The notes: generated from the letters alone by a model not told the origin. A stretch of DNA of 40,875 bases from an uncultured Oscillospiraceae bacterium (GCA_944387075.1 CALXDO010000032.1:1-40875); one strand, 5' to 3'; counted from the first letter of the stretch, positions 16,076-23,924 are shown. Made by a program: numbers and translations.

Positions 16076-16489
16076 TCAGACGGTTTGCAGTTCTCGCTCT
16101 TTTCCCACAGCCCCCAGCAGGTTGCGGCGGGTGATGATGCCGCACAGGGCATTTCGGTCATCCACCACGGGGACAAAGTTCTGCTCCATGGCCAGGGCCA
16201 TGACCTCTTGAAAGGTGGCCCGGATGCTCACCGCAGGGCAAAAATCCCGGCGCATAATCTGGCGGATGCGGCTTTGCTCCAGCTTCTTTCGTTCCGTGGA
16301 GTTCACCGCCAAAATGTAGCGCAGGAAATCTCCCTCGGTGACACAGCCCACATAGCCCCCCTGGTCGTCCAGCACCGGAATGGCGGTGTAGCTGTTGCGG
16401 CACATGGTTTCCAACCCCTGGCGCACCGTGTTATCCTCGTGAAGCACCACCGTACATGCCTTGGGTATCATAATTTTTGCGATATTCAT
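16076..16489 (-). CDS. CBS-domain pair protein
   Basis: A 137-residue protein made almost only of two CBS domains (about 6-62 and 76-132), with typical AIPVLDDQGGYVGCVTEGDFL and FVPVVDDRNALCGIITRRNLL strands. CBS pairs bind adenine nucleotides such as AMP, ATP or c-di-AMP and act as energy or second-messenger sensors. Free-standing pairs usually regulate a partner that cannot be named here. It sits alone between the giant surface-protein promoter and the divergent feo operon. AAGGA lies about ten bases before the ATG, and a 9-bp hairpin (16542-16562) lies in its leader. Confidence 0.88.
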   Translation of the reverse strand: MNIAKIMIPKACTVVLHEDNTVRQGLETMCRNSYTAIPVLDDQGGYVGCVTEGDFLRYILAVNSTERKKLEQSRIRQIMRRDFCPAVSIRATFQEVMALAMEQNFVPVVDDRNALCGIITRRNLLGAVGKERELQTV

Positions 16490-16541
16490 GGAGCTTTCGT
16501 CCTTAATTTTATGTAGTAGTAGTTTACCCCCCTCTCCAAGG

Positions 16542-16562
16542 GCGGATCACCTGGTGATCCGC
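16542..16562. repeat. Short hairpin between divergent genes
   Basis: GCGGATCAC and GTGATCCGC around a three-base loop, in the region between the CBS gene and feoA. It could be an attenuator or an operator. Confidence 0.4.
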
Positions 16563-16632
16563 TTTCATCATAGCATAATCTCCCCTGGTTTGAAAAGCCT
16601 TTGCACGGTGGGGAAATTTTTTCTCCAGGCCC

Positions 16633-16661
16633 TTGACATCGTAGTTAGCATGTGCTATCTT
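16633..16661 (+). promoter_or_regulatory. feo operon promoter
   Basis: TTGACA (16633-16638), 17 bases, TATCTT (16656-16661). A metalloregulator-like box overlaps the spacer and the -10. Confidence 0.85.
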
Positions 16662-16686
16662 ATCAGTTAGCTAAGAGCAACTAACG
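16642..16686 (+). promoter_or_regulatory. DtxR-type operator boxes at the feoA promoter
   Basis: TAGTTAGCATGTGCTATC (16642-16659) is a near-palindrome lying on the promoter. AGTTAG...CTAACG (16665-16686) is a second, wider-spaced dyad just after it. The half-site AGTTAG matches iron- and manganese-dependent DtxR/IdeR/MntR operators, so iron-bound repressor would block transcription (inference). Confidence 0.6.
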
Positions 16687-16709
16687 AATTTATGCAGGAG
16701 GAACGCCCC

Positions 16710-16922
16710 ATGAATTTGACCCATGCCCAGCTGGGGCAGGAATACATCATCACCGGCATTGCCACCGAGGATCAGGAGCTGGACGGCTTTCTGTTCACCT
16801 TGGGCTGTTATTCCGGCCAGCCCGTCACCGTGGTTTCTCAACTGCGGGACCATTACGTCATTTCGGTGAAAGATGGTCGGTATAGCATCAACCAGGATCT
16901 GGCGGAAGCCATCTCCATTTAA
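16710..16922 (+). CDS. feoA: FeoA-domain protein
   Basis: A 70-residue SH3-like FeoA protein, a small cytoplasmic partner of the FeoB ferrous-iron channel. Features are LTHAQLGQEYIITGI at the start, the LGCYSGQPVTVV turn and the closing ISVKDGRYSINQDLAEAI, where FeoA domains carry the regulatory strand. The ATG at 16710 follows AGGAGG at eight bases; a start six codons upstream would overlap that site. It is the first gene of the feo operon and is followed by a 76-base gap that contains another metal-box palindrome before feoB. Confidence 0.92.
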   Translation: MNLTHAQLGQEYIITGIATEDQELDGFLFTLGCYSGQPVTVVSQLRDHYVISVKDGRYSINQDLAEAISI

Positions 16923-16954
16923 GGTCTTCCCCCAGATTCTGTTTTTTGCCCAAC

Positions 16955-16972
16955 AGTTAGCAATTACTAACT
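16955..16972 (+). promoter_or_regulatory. Second DtxR-type palindrome, before feoB
   Basis: AGTTAG-CAATTA-CTAACT is a perfect 18-base palindrome 26 bases before the feoB start. It shares its half-site with the boxes at the feoA promoter. No separate promoter is obvious, so it may act as a roadblock or serve an unseen internal promoter. Confidence 0.6.
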
Positions 16973-16998
16973 ATTGGAGCGTTTGAGGAGGTATTACC

Positions 16999-19017
16999 AT
17001 GCGCATTGCACTTACAGGCAATCCCAACAGTGGAAAAACCACCATGTACAACGCCCTCACCGGCCGCTCGGAGCGAGTGGGCAACTGGGCGGGGGTGACG
17101 GTGGACAAAAAAGAGAGCACCATCAAAAAGCAATTCAACCCCCGTGGGCTGAAACTGGTGGCGGTGGACCTGCCGGGGGCCTACTCCATGTCCCCCTTCA
17201 CCTCAGAGGAGAGCGTCACCAGCAGCTATGTGCGCCAAGAGCATCCCGATGTCATTGTCAACATCGTGGACGCCACCAATTTGAGCCGCTCCCTCTTTTT
17301 CACCACCCAGCTGCTGGAGCTGGGCATCCCTGTGGTGGTGGCTCTGAACAAGCAGGACTTGAACGAGAAAAAGGGCACGAAGATTGACGTTCCCGCCCTG
17401 TCCCAGGCCCTGGGCTGCCCGGTGGTGGAGACGGTGTCCACCTCGCAAAAGGGGCTGTCCGACGTGGTGGAGGCTGCGGTGTCCCGCCTGGGGCAAGGCC
17501 AGGCGGCCCCTTACACCCAGCAGGGTGTGGATTTGACCGACAAGGCCTGTGTGGAGCAGGCCGACCGCCAGCGGTTTGCCTTTGTGGATCGGCTGGTGTC
17601 CCAGGTGGAACACCGCAAGGTACTCACCCGGGAGAGCAACCTCCAGGACACGGTGGACCGGGTGCTGGCCAACCGCTTCTTGGGCATCCCCATCTTCGCC
17701 GTGGTGATGTTCCTGGTCTTTGACATCTCCCAGGCCCGCCTGGGCCCTTTCATTGCCGACTTTCTGGTGGGCTGGATTGAGACCTTCCAGGGCTGGGTGG
17801 GCGAGCAAGTCGCCTCCGCCTCCCCCTTCCTCCAAACGCTGCTGGTGGACGGCATCATCGGCGGCGTGGGCGCGGTGGTGGGCTTTTTGCCCCTGGTGAT
17901 GGTGATGTACTTCCTCATCGCCCTGCTGGAGGACTGCGGCTATATGGCCCGGGTCAGCGTGGTCATGGACCCCTTCTTCAAGCGAGTGGGCCTGTCGGGC
18001 AAGTCCATCATCCCTATGATCATCGGCACCGGCTGCGCCATTCCCGGCGTGATGGCCTGCCGCACCATCCGCAATGAGCGGGAGCGGCGCACCACCGCCA
18101 TGCTCACTCCCTTCATGCCCTGTGGGGCCAAGCTGCCGGTGATCGCCCTGTTTGCCGGGGCGTTCTTCTCCGACGCGGCCTGGGTGGGCACACTGATGTA
18201 CTTTGTGGGCATTGTCCTTATTCTTTTGGGGGCGGTGCTGGTGCAAAAGATCACCGGGCACAAGTACCGCAAATCCTTCTTCATCATGGAGCTGCCCGAG
18301 TATAAGGTTCCCAGCTTGAAGCGGGCCGTGGGCTCCATGCTGGGCCGCGCCAAGTCCTTCATCATCAAGGCGGGCACCATCATCCTGGTGTGCAACGCCG
18401 TGGTGCACATCATGCAGAACTTCAACTGGTCCCTCCAACTGGTGGAGGAGGGCATGGAGCACACCTCCATCCTGGCCACCATCGCCAGCCCCTTTGCCAT
18501 TCTCATGATTCCCCTGGGCTTTGGGGTGTGGCAGCTGGCTGCCGCTGCCGTCACCGGCTTCATTGCCAAGGAGAATGTGGTGGGCACCCTGGCGGTGGTG
18601 TACGGCCTGACCAACTTCATTGACGTGGAGGAAAAGGCATTGCTGGGCGGGGCCAACCAAGTGGCCGCCACCATGGGTCTCACCGCCGTGGCCGCCCTGG
18701 CCTACCTGATGTTCAACCTGTACACGCCCCCCTGTTTTGCCGCCATTGGGGCTATGAATGCGGAGATGCAGAACAAAAAGTGGCTGTTTGGCGGCATTGC
18801 CCTGCAAATCGGCACCGCCTACACCCTCTCCTTCCTGGTCTACCAAATTGGCACCCTGGTTACCACCGGCAGTGTGGGCGTGGGCTTCCTCCCCGGCCTC
18901 ATCGCCGTGGGGTGCATCGTGGGTGTTGTGGTGGCTCTCATGGTGCGCGCCAACCGGCAGCTGGCCCAGGAATATGCCCTGAACAGCCGGGAGCAGAAAG
19001 GCAAGGTGGCAGCATGA
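16999..19017 (+). CDS. feoB: Ferrous iron transport protein B
   Basis: A 672-residue Fe(II) transporter. The N-terminal GTPase domain has G1 GNPNSGKT (residues 7-14), G3 DLPGAYS and G4 NKQD. It is followed by the helical NFeoB regulatory part and a membrane domain with two Gate repeats, the first carrying GTGCAIPGVMACRTI (about 343-357) and the second ITGFIAKENVVGT. Length is typical for Firmicute FeoB. The start follows GAGGAGG. The stop overlaps the next gene as ATGA. Regulation by iron is suggested by the upstream palindromes. This is probably the main ferrous-iron route under anaerobic conditions. Confidence 0.97.
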   Translation: MRIALTGNPNSGKTTMYNALTGRSERVGNWAGVTVDKKESTIKKQFNPRGLKLVAVDLPGAYSMSPFTSEESVTSSYVRQEHPDVIVNIVDATNLSRSLFFTTQLLELGIPVVVALNKQDLNEKKGTKIDVPALSQALGCPVVETVSTSQKGLSDVVEAAVSRLGQGQAAPYTQQGVDLTDKACVEQADRQRFAFVDRLVSQVEHRKVLTRESNLQDTVDRVLANRFLGIPIFAVVMFLVFDISQARLGPFIADFLVGWIETFQGWVGEQVASASPFLQTLLVDGIIGGVGAVVGFLPLVMVMYFLIALLEDCGYMARVSVVMDPFFKRVGLSGKSIIPMIIGTGCAIPGVMACRTIRNERERRTTAMLTPFMPCGAKLPVIALFAGAFFSDAAWVGTLMYFVGIVLILLGAVLVQKITGHKYRKSFFIMELPEYKVPSLKRAVGSMLGRAKSFIIKAGTIILVCNAVVHIMQNFNWSLQLVEEGMEHTSILATIASPFAILMIPLGFGVWQLAAAAVTGFIAKENVVGTLAVVYGLTNFIDVEEKALLGGANQVAATMGLTAVAALAYLMFNLYTPPCFAAIGAMNAEMQNKKWLFGGIALQIGTAYTLSFLVYQIGTLVTTGSVGVGFLPGLIAVGCIVGVVVALMVRANRQLAQEYALNSREQKGKVAA

Positions 19018-19175
19018 CCGACCTCATTCTCATCGTCCTGGTTGCGGTGATTCTCTCCGCCGCCATCGGCTATATCATCAGGAAGAAACGCTCCGGGGCC
19101 ACCTGCATCGGCTGTCCCAACGGCCACAGCTGCCCCCACAGCAAAGGTGGGTGCTCCTGCCACAGTCACGAATAA
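19014..19175 (+). CDS. FeoB-associated Cys-rich membrane protein
   Basis: A 53-residue protein with one N-terminal membrane helix (LILIVLVAVILSAAIGYII) and a cytoplasmic tail rich in cysteine and histidine: CIGC, then HSCPH, then GGCSCHSH. This is the small FeoB-associated family found after feoB in many Firmicutes, thought to bind iron or assist FeoB in place of FeoC. Its ATG overlaps the feoB stop codon by four bases, so the two are translationally coupled. It is the last gene before a strong terminator. Confidence 0.92.
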   Translation: MTDLILIVLVAVILSAAIGYIIRKKRSGATCIGCPNGHSCPHSKGGCSCHSHE

Positions 19176-19187
19176 CTGTATCGAAAC

Positions 19188-19221
19188 CAGCCTGGGGAGA
19201 GCGTCTGCTCTCCCCAGGCTG
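19188..19221 (+). terminator. Terminator of the feo operon
   Basis: CAGCCTGGGGAGAGC and its complement form a 15-bp stem with a GTCT loop, followed by TTGTTATTT. It lies between convergent genes and may serve both. Confidence 0.92.
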
Positions 19222-19224
19222 TTG

Positions 19225-19707
19225 TTATTTCTCCCCCAGGTTCACCACTTCCAGCCCCTGGGCCGCTGCATAGTCTACGGTGTACGCTGTCCCCCCGGTG
19301 GGGTGAGTGAGGTAGCAAATACACAAACTGCTGCACTCCACCAGATGGCGGTTGCGCCGGTGCATACACCCCCGGTCATAGGCTCTGGACGTGTACACCA
19401 CCTTGTCCGCCTGGGCCTTGATGGCCTCATAGGTCTGCTGCTGCTCCCGGCTCCACCGCTCCGTCTGGGACAGACAGGGCAACACCAAAATCAGACGGAT
19501 GTGGGGATATTTCCTCTTCAAATCCAGCACCGTCTGAGCCGCCAGGGTATCAAACCCCAAGGCACCCCCCGTCCCGAAGTATCGGTATCCCCGGAGGATG
19601 GTCTCCTCCACCGTCTCCCTCAAATTCCACGTCAAGCGTTCCCACTGCTGGGGCGGGATGGTGCGGTGTCCTGTAAAGCAGGCTGTTTTTTCTTTTTGCT
19701 CTATCAT
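19225..19707 (-). CDS. SLOG-fold protein (DUF1273/YpsA-like)
   Basis: A 160-residue protein with the SLOG nucleotide-binding pattern: KTACFTGHRTIPPQ at the N-terminus, a GGALGFDTLAA loop, LILVLPCLSQTERW, and a late HPTGGTAYTVDYA motif. SLOG proteins bind nucleotides or nucleotide-derived ligands. YpsA-type members are linked to cell division and stress in Bacillus, and others to conflict systems; the ligand here is unknown. The ATG at 19707 is chosen because an upstream ATG lies inside the -10 box. It is transcribed divergently from the XRE regulator, 121 bases apart, which may make the two a functional pair. Confidence 0.82.
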   Translation of the reverse strand: MIEQKEKTACFTGHRTIPPQQWERLTWNLRETVEETILRGYRYFGTGGALGFDTLAAQTVLDLKRKYPHIRLILVLPCLSQTERWSREQQQTYEAIKAQADKVVYTSRAYDRGCMHRRNRHLVECSSLCICYLTHPTGGTAYTVDYAAAQGLEVVNLGEK

Positions 19708-19729
19708 CTCTGTCCCCCCATTACCCCAC

Positions 19730-19758
19730 ATTATAGCATCTGTAAACCATTACTTCAA
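19730..19758 (-). promoter_or_regulatory. Promoter of the SLOG-fold gene
   Basis: On the minus strand TTGAAG (19758-19753), 17 bases, TATAAT (19735-19730), about 25 bases before the start codon. Confidence 0.8.
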
Positions 19759-19828
19759 CACAAATATAGGTTTTACACCAATATTTTCTTATAGTTGTGG
19801 GTTAAAATATGGTGAGGTGGTGAAGCAG

Positions 19829-20140
19829 ATGACAGAAAAGGATTTTTCCCTTCGTCTTTCCAAATTGCGGGAAGAAAAGGGTGTTTCTGCCCGCGATATG
19901 AGTCTATCCATGGGGCAAAATCCCGGATATGTCAATAACATTGAGACAGGTAAATCCATGCCATCACTCTCTGGCATCTTTTATATCTGCGAATATTTGG
20001 GCATCACCCCCAAAGATTTGTTTGACCTGGACACCGAAAGCCCTTCCAAGGCAGCGGAATTGTACGCCGTGGCCAAGCGGTTACCAGATGAACAACTGGA
20101 TCACCTCATTGCTCTGGCAAAGGGCTTGCAGAAATCATGA
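19829..20140 (+). CDS. XRE-family helix-turn-helix regulator
   Basis: A 103-residue DNA-binding protein with a Cro/C1-type helix-turn-helix at about residues 6-60: LSKLREEKGVSARDMSLSMG, GYVNNIETGKSMPSLSGIFY and LGITPKDLFDLD. The C-terminal 35 residues are probably a dimer helix. The ATG follows GAGGTGG at eight bases; an in-frame GTG at 19820 is too close to that site. It may control the divergent SLOG gene and itself (inference). The gene is AT-richer than average for the window. Confidence 0.88.
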   Translation: MTEKDFSLRLSKLREEKGVSARDMSLSMGQNPGYVNNIETGKSMPSLSGIFYICEYLGITPKDLFDLDTESPSKAAELYAVAKRLPDEQLDHLIALAKGLQKS

Positions 20141-20229
20141 ACGAAAACGGGTCCGTTGCAACATCGCACATTGCCCAACCACAGGGGCAAACAATCCCCC
20201 AACCAGTGCATACAGTTGTCATGGCAACT

Positions 20230-20374
20230 GGCTCCCTCCGGGATGGAGCTGTCAGCGAAGCTGACTGAGGGAGTGCTCGGGCGACTGGGTAGAACTTTGC
20301 AACTGGGCAAAGACCTGCTCCAACTCCCTCCGTCACCCCCTTGCGGGTGTGCCACCTCCCTCAAGGAGGGAGGC
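20230..20374. repeat. Palindromic dispersed-type repeat, MITE-like
   Basis: A 145-base non-coding element with near-identical inverted ends GGCTCCCTCC and GGAGGGAGGC. Inside are the hairpins GTCAGC-GAA-GCTGAC (20251-20265) and CCTCCCT-CAAGG-AGGGAGG (20355-20373). The words GTCAGCGAAGCTGACTGAGG and CACCTCCCTC resemble small palindromic repeats scattered in gut Clostridia genomes (from memory). Only one copy is in this window. The rest of the 20141-20423 gap shows no gene. Confidence 0.65.
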
Positions 20375-20423
20375 ATTGAGTGCGGTGCTACCCTTTAGCG
20401 ACTTTCTCTCATCCGAAAGCCCC

Positions 20424-20452
20424 TTTACAAATCCTCCTCCATGGGCTATAAT
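20424..20452 (+). promoter_or_regulatory. Promoter of the fluoride-riboswitch operon
   Basis: TTTACA (20424-20429), 17 bases, TATAAT (20447-20452). The predicted start near 20459 falls at the 5' edge of the riboswitch. Confidence 0.88.
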
Positions 20453-20457
20453 GCCCC

Positions 20458-20517
20458 TGGGAATGAAGTTCTCCCACGGGAAACCGAAACCGCTGGATTC
20501 AGCTGATGACTTCTGTG
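20458..20517 (+). ncRNA. Fluoride (crcB-motif) riboswitch
   Basis: The conserved sequence blocks are in order: GGGAATGAAGTTCTCCC, then GAAACCGCT, then GCTGATGACTTCT. These are the pseudoknotted core of the crcB motif that binds fluoride with magnesium. After it, CTGTGA (20513-20518) can pair with TCACAG (20529-20534), and a run of seven T lies at 20546-20552, so control by termination is plausible. The downstream cation/proton antiporter belongs to a class known to follow fluoride riboswitches. Confidence 0.88.
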
Positions 20518-20575
20518 ATTCGATTTGGTCACAGGGGGCATTGGCTTTTTTTGTGGCCGCAAGGAGGAAACGATC

Positions 20576-21781
20576 ATGTTAACATCCCTGGCACTCATTT
20601 TTCTGGTGGGTCTGGCCATGGCGGCGGTGGTGCAGCAGCTGAAACTGCCCCGCATCATCGGTATGCTCATCACCGGTATTGTCACCGGCCCCTATGTGCT
20701 GAACCTGCTGGACCCGTCCATCCTGTCCATCTCCGCCGACCTGCGGCAGATGGCCCTTATCATCATCCTGCTCAAAGCGGGGCTGTCCCTGGACCTCTCC
20801 GACCTGAAAAAAGTGGGCCGTCCGGCGGTGATGATGTCCTTCGTCCCTGCCAGCTTTGAAATTTTGGGCTATGTGCTGCTGGCCCCCCACCTGTTGGGAA
20901 TCAACCTCATGGAGGCCGCCGTCATGGGGGCCGTGCTGGGGGCGGTGTCCCCGGCGGTGGTGGTGCCCCGGATGGTGCAGCTGATGGAAACCGGGTACGG
21001 CACCAACAAGGGCATCCCCCAGATGATTTTGGCGGGAGCCTCCTGTGACGACATCTTTGTCATCGTCCTCTTTACCACCTTTACCAGTATGGCCCAAGGC
21101 GGCAACCCTCAGCTGATGGATTTTGTCAACATCCCCATTTCCATCGTCCTGGGCGTGGCCCTGGGGGCGGTGGTGGGCTGGCTGTTGAGCCGCTTTTTTG
21201 AAACCGCCTACGCCCACCAGCACTGTGTGCGCAACAGCATGAAGGTCATCATCGTCCTGGGGCTGTCCTTCACCCTGATGGCGGTGGAGACCTGGCTGGA
21301 GGGTGTGGTGTCCGTGTCCGGACTGCTGGCGGTGGTGAGCATGGCCTGCATGCTGAAGCTCAAGAGCACCGCCTTCGTCTCCAAACGCCTATCTGAGAAG
21401 TTCGGCAAGCTGTGGATTGCCGCCGAGGTCATCCTCTTTGTGCTGGTGGGCGCGGCGGTGGACATCCGCTACACCTTAGAAGCCGGCGGAGCCGCCGTAT
21501 TGATGATTGCCGCCGCCCTGGTGTTCCGGGCGGTGGGGGTGTGCCTGTGCGTGGCCAGAACCCGGCTCAACCGCAAAGAGCGGCTGTTCTGCGTCATCGC
21601 CTATCTCCCCAAAGCCACCGTGCAGGCCGCCATTGGCTCAGTGCCCCTGGCCATGGGGCTGTCCTGCGGCCCCATCGTGCTGTCGGTGGCGGTGCTGGGC
21701 ATCCTCATTACCGCCCCCCTGGGTGCCATTGGCATGGATTTGACCTATCAAAAGCTGTTGAGTCGAGAAGAAAAACCGTGA
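20576..21781 (+). CDS. Cation:proton antiporter, CPA family, fluoride-responsive
   Basis: A 401-residue membrane protein with about 12 helices. It opens LALIFLVGLAMAAVVQQL with the family motif LPRIIGMLITGIVTGP, and contains SPAVVVPRMVQL and the acidic pair ASCDDIFVIVLF in a central helix where CPA antiporters carry the ion-binding aspartates. There is no C-terminal TrkA domain. Members of this family exchange Na+ or K+ for H+; behind fluoride riboswitches they are thought to counter acid or ion stress caused by HF entry. The start follows AAGGAGG. A longer frame begins inside the riboswitch leader and is rejected. Placement after the riboswitch is direct; the substrate ion is not known. Confidence 0.9.
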   Translation: MLTSLALIFLVGLAMAAVVQQLKLPRIIGMLITGIVTGPYVLNLLDPSILSISADLRQMALIIILLKAGLSLDLSDLKKVGRPAVMMSFVPASFEILGYVLLAPHLLGINLMEAAVMGAVLGAVSPAVVVPRMVQLMETGYGTNKGIPQMILAGASCDDIFVIVLFTTFTSMAQGGNPQLMDFVNIPISIVLGVALGAVVGWLLSRFFETAYAHQHCVRNSMKVIIVLGLSFTLMAVETWLEGVVSVSGLLAVVSMACMLKLKSTAFVSKRLSEKFGKLWIAAEVILFVLVGAAVDIRYTLEAGGAAVLMIAAALVFRAVGVCLCVARTRLNRKERLFCVIAYLPKATVQAAIGSVPLAMGLSCGPIVLSVAVLGILITAPLGAIGMDLTYQKLLSREEKP

Positions 21782-21817
21782 TAAAATGTCGCTGAAATAA
21801 AAAAGTGAGGTGCTCCC

Positions 21818-22486
21818 ATGACCCCCATCGCCCATATCCATACCGAGTTTACCAGCAAATTTGGAGTGCCCCGCCAGGCGGGGCTGGTGAAAGACTTACA
21901 GGCCACCATCGTCTTTGCCCCGGAGTATCGAAATCCTGAGGCGCTGCGGGGGCTGGACGGCTTCTCCCACCTGTGGCTGATCTGGGAGTTTTCCCAGTGT
22001 GTGGGCAAGCCCTGGTCCCCCACGGTGCGCCCGCCACGGCTGGGCGGCAACACCCGCATGGGGGTCTTTGCCACCCGCTCCCCCTTCCGCCCCAACCCCA
22101 TCGGGCTGTCCTGTGTGGAGCTGGTGGGGGTGGACGAGCACACCCCCCAGGGTCCGGTGCTCCATGTGGCGGGGGCAGATCTGATGGACGGCACCCCCAT
22201 CTATGACATCAAGCCCTATATACCCTACGCCGACTGCCACCCCCAGGCGGTGGGCGGCTTTGCCCAGAACGCCCCGGACCCCGCCCTTCAAGTGGACATC
22301 CCGCCCCATCTGCTCTGTCTGGTCCCCGAGCACAAGCGGACCGCCCTTCTAGGCGTATTGGCCCAGGACCCCCGCCCCCCCTACCAGAAGGACAGCCAGC
22401 GGGTGTATGGCTTCGGCTTCGGGGGGCTGGAGGTGCGCTTTGTGGTGGCGGACGGTGTGGTCACCGTCACCGACATCCAGGTATAA
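21818..22486 (+). CDS. trmO: tRNA (t6A37) N6-methyltransferase TrmO
   Basis: A 222-residue SAM-dependent enzyme of the TrmO (YaeB/TsaA) family, which methylates N6-threonylcarbamoyladenosine at position 37 of some ANN-decoding tRNAs. Hallmarks are a beta-barrel start PIAHIHTEF, LDGFSHLWLIW, the SAM-site motif TRSPFRPNPIGLS and DLMDGTPIYDIKPYIPYAD. A second C-terminal part (QKDSQRVYGFGF...) is as in full-length family members. GTGAGGTG precedes the ATG. It lies 36 bases after the antiporter and 23 before fetA with no terminator between, so it may be co-expressed from the fluoride-responsive promoter. Confidence 0.93.
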   Translation: MTPIAHIHTEFTSKFGVPRQAGLVKDLQATIVFAPEYRNPEALRGLDGFSHLWLIWEFSQCVGKPWSPTVRPPRLGGNTRMGVFATRSPFRPNPIGLSCVELVGVDEHTPQGPVLHVAGADLMDGTPIYDIKPYIPYADCHPQAVGGFAQNAPDPALQVDIPPHLLCLVPEHKRTALLGVLAQDPRPPYQKDSQRVYGFGFGGLEVRFVVADGVVTVTDIQV

Positions 22487-22509
22487 CCAGGCAGAAGGGA
22501 GAAACCCAT

Positions 22510-23136
22510 ATGGAGATCCTGCATACCACCCAAGCCCTCCACTTCCGTGATCTCATCCAATACCCGGACATCCGGGTGGAGGAGGGTGCCTTTGCCTTTG
22601 TCACGGGTCGCAGCGGAGCCGGGAAAAGCACCTATCTGCGGTTGCTCAACGGCTCTGTCCCCGCCGACCCAGGCTGCATCTACTACCACGGCTTACCCCT
22701 GGAGGAATACCAGATTCTCAACTACCGCCGCCAGGTTTTGCTGGTGCCCCAGGCGGTGTACCTCGCCCCAGGCACCATTCTGGACAATTTCTACTTCTAC
22801 TACGACGCCCAGCATCAGCCCCGCCCGGAGGTGGAACGGGCCGAAGAATTTCTCCGCCTCTGCTGTCTGGATATTCCCGTCACCGCCTCTTGCGAACCCC
22901 TGTCCGGCGGGGAGCGTCAGCGGGTGTTTTTGGCCATTTTCCTCTCTCTGGCCACCCATGTGGTGCTGCTGGATGAACCCACCGCGGCCCTGGACGAGGC
23001 TACCGCCCACCAGGTGCTGGGCCATTTGAAGGCGTATTGCAAACAGCAGGGGCTGACCGCCCTATGTGTCTGTCACAGTCCCAAGCTGGTGGAGACCTAC
23101 GCCGATCAAGTCATTGTCCTGGGGGGAGCGTCATGA
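22510..23136 (+). CDS. fetA: Iron export ABC ATPase FetA-like
   Basis: A 208-residue ATPase of the FetA (YbbL) type. Motifs: Walker A GRSGAGKST (about residue 34), Q-loop VLLVPQAVY, signature LSGGERQRVF, Walker B HVVLLDEPTAAL and the H-loop CVCHSP. FetAB is described in E. coli as an exporter that lowers cytoplasmic iron and raises resistance to peroxide. Its stop overlaps the fetB start as ATGA. The permease partner directly downstream settles the assignment among small ABC ATPases. The start has GGGAG eight to nine bases upstream. Confidence 0.88.
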   Translation: MEILHTTQALHFRDLIQYPDIRVEEGAFAFVTGRSGAGKSTYLRLLNGSVPADPGCIYYHGLPLEEYQILNYRRQVLLVPQAVYLAPGTILDNFYFYYDAQHQPRPEVERAEEFLRLCCLDIPVTASCEPLSGGERQRVFLAIFLSLATHVVLLDEPTAALDEATAHQVLGHLKAYCKQQGLTALCVCHSPKLVETYADQVIVLGGAS

Positions 23137-23912
23137 AGGGAATCATTCAACTGGAGATTTGGCAGTTTCTCCTCATTTATCTGCTGCTTGTGGTGGTGCT
23201 GGTGGTGATGCGGGTGTGCCGGGTGGACAAGACCCGGCAGCTGGTGGTGGCCAGCATCAAGATGACGGTGCAGCTCATCCTGGCCGGGCTCATCCTCACC
23301 TACATCTTTGAACACCCCCACCCCCTGTTTGTGGTGGCCTACCTGGGGGCCATGACCGGGTTTACCATCCACCGGGTGCTGAGCAAAAACCGGGATTTGA
23401 ACCCCCGGTTCCAGGTGGTCACCGCCCTGTCCATTGTGGTGGCGGGGGTTTTCACCCTGGTGTACTTTGTGGGGGCCGTGGTGGGAGAGAACCTGTTCAA
23501 CCCCCAGTACGTCATCCCCATCGGGGGCATGATTATGGGCAACACCATGACGGGGGTGTCTCTGGCCCTGAAAACCTTCCGGGAGGCCCTGCAAGACCAG
23601 CGGAGCAAAATCGAGGCCCTGGTGTGTGTGGGGACCTCCGCCGAAGATATTCTGCTCCCCTTCATCAAACAGGCCCTGGAGACCGCCATGCTCCCCACCC
23701 TCAACTCCATGGTGGGGATGGGCATTGTCTCCCTGCCCGGGATGATGACCGGACAAATCCTGGCCGGCACCCTACCCATGACCTCCATTCTCTATCAAAT
23801 CGCCATCATGATCGCCATTTGTACCGTGGTCACCTGCGCCTGCTTTGGGTCTTTGTACTTTGGCAGCAGGACCCTGTACGACCCGAAACAGCAGATTCTC
23901 CATCTATCATGA
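23133..23912 (+). CDS. fetB: Iron export permease FetB-like (UPF0014)
   Basis: A 259-residue membrane protein with seven to eight helices. Family landmarks are the early RQLVVASIKMTVQLILAGL, the central YVIPIGGMIMGNTMTGVSLA and the late MLPTLNSMVGMGIVSLPGMM. It forms the membrane channel of the FetAB exporter with the overlapping fetA product. The ATG at 23133 is chosen because it overlaps the fetA stop; an upstream start would lie deep within fetA. Given a feo uptake operon 4 kb away, the window holds both iron entry and exit routes. Confidence 0.9.
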   Translation: MKGIIQLEIWQFLLIYLLLVVVLVVMRVCRVDKTRQLVVASIKMTVQLILAGLILTYIFEHPHPLFVVAYLGAMTGFTIHRVLSKNRDLNPRFQVVTALSIVVAGVFTLVYFVGAVVGENLFNPQYVIPIGGMIMGNTMTGVSLALKTFREALQDQRSKIEALVCVGTSAEDILLPFIKQALETAMLPTLNSMVGMGIVSLPGMMTGQILAGTLPMTSILYQIAIMIAICTVVTCACFGSLYFGSRTLYDPKQQILHLS

Positions 23913-23924
23913 CACCACACACGT

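Noticed and set aside
15855..16145. Minus-strand 96-codon frame before the giant surface protein
   Set aside because: It overlaps the CBS gene and runs through the promoter of the surface-protein gene; it is best read as leader sequence.
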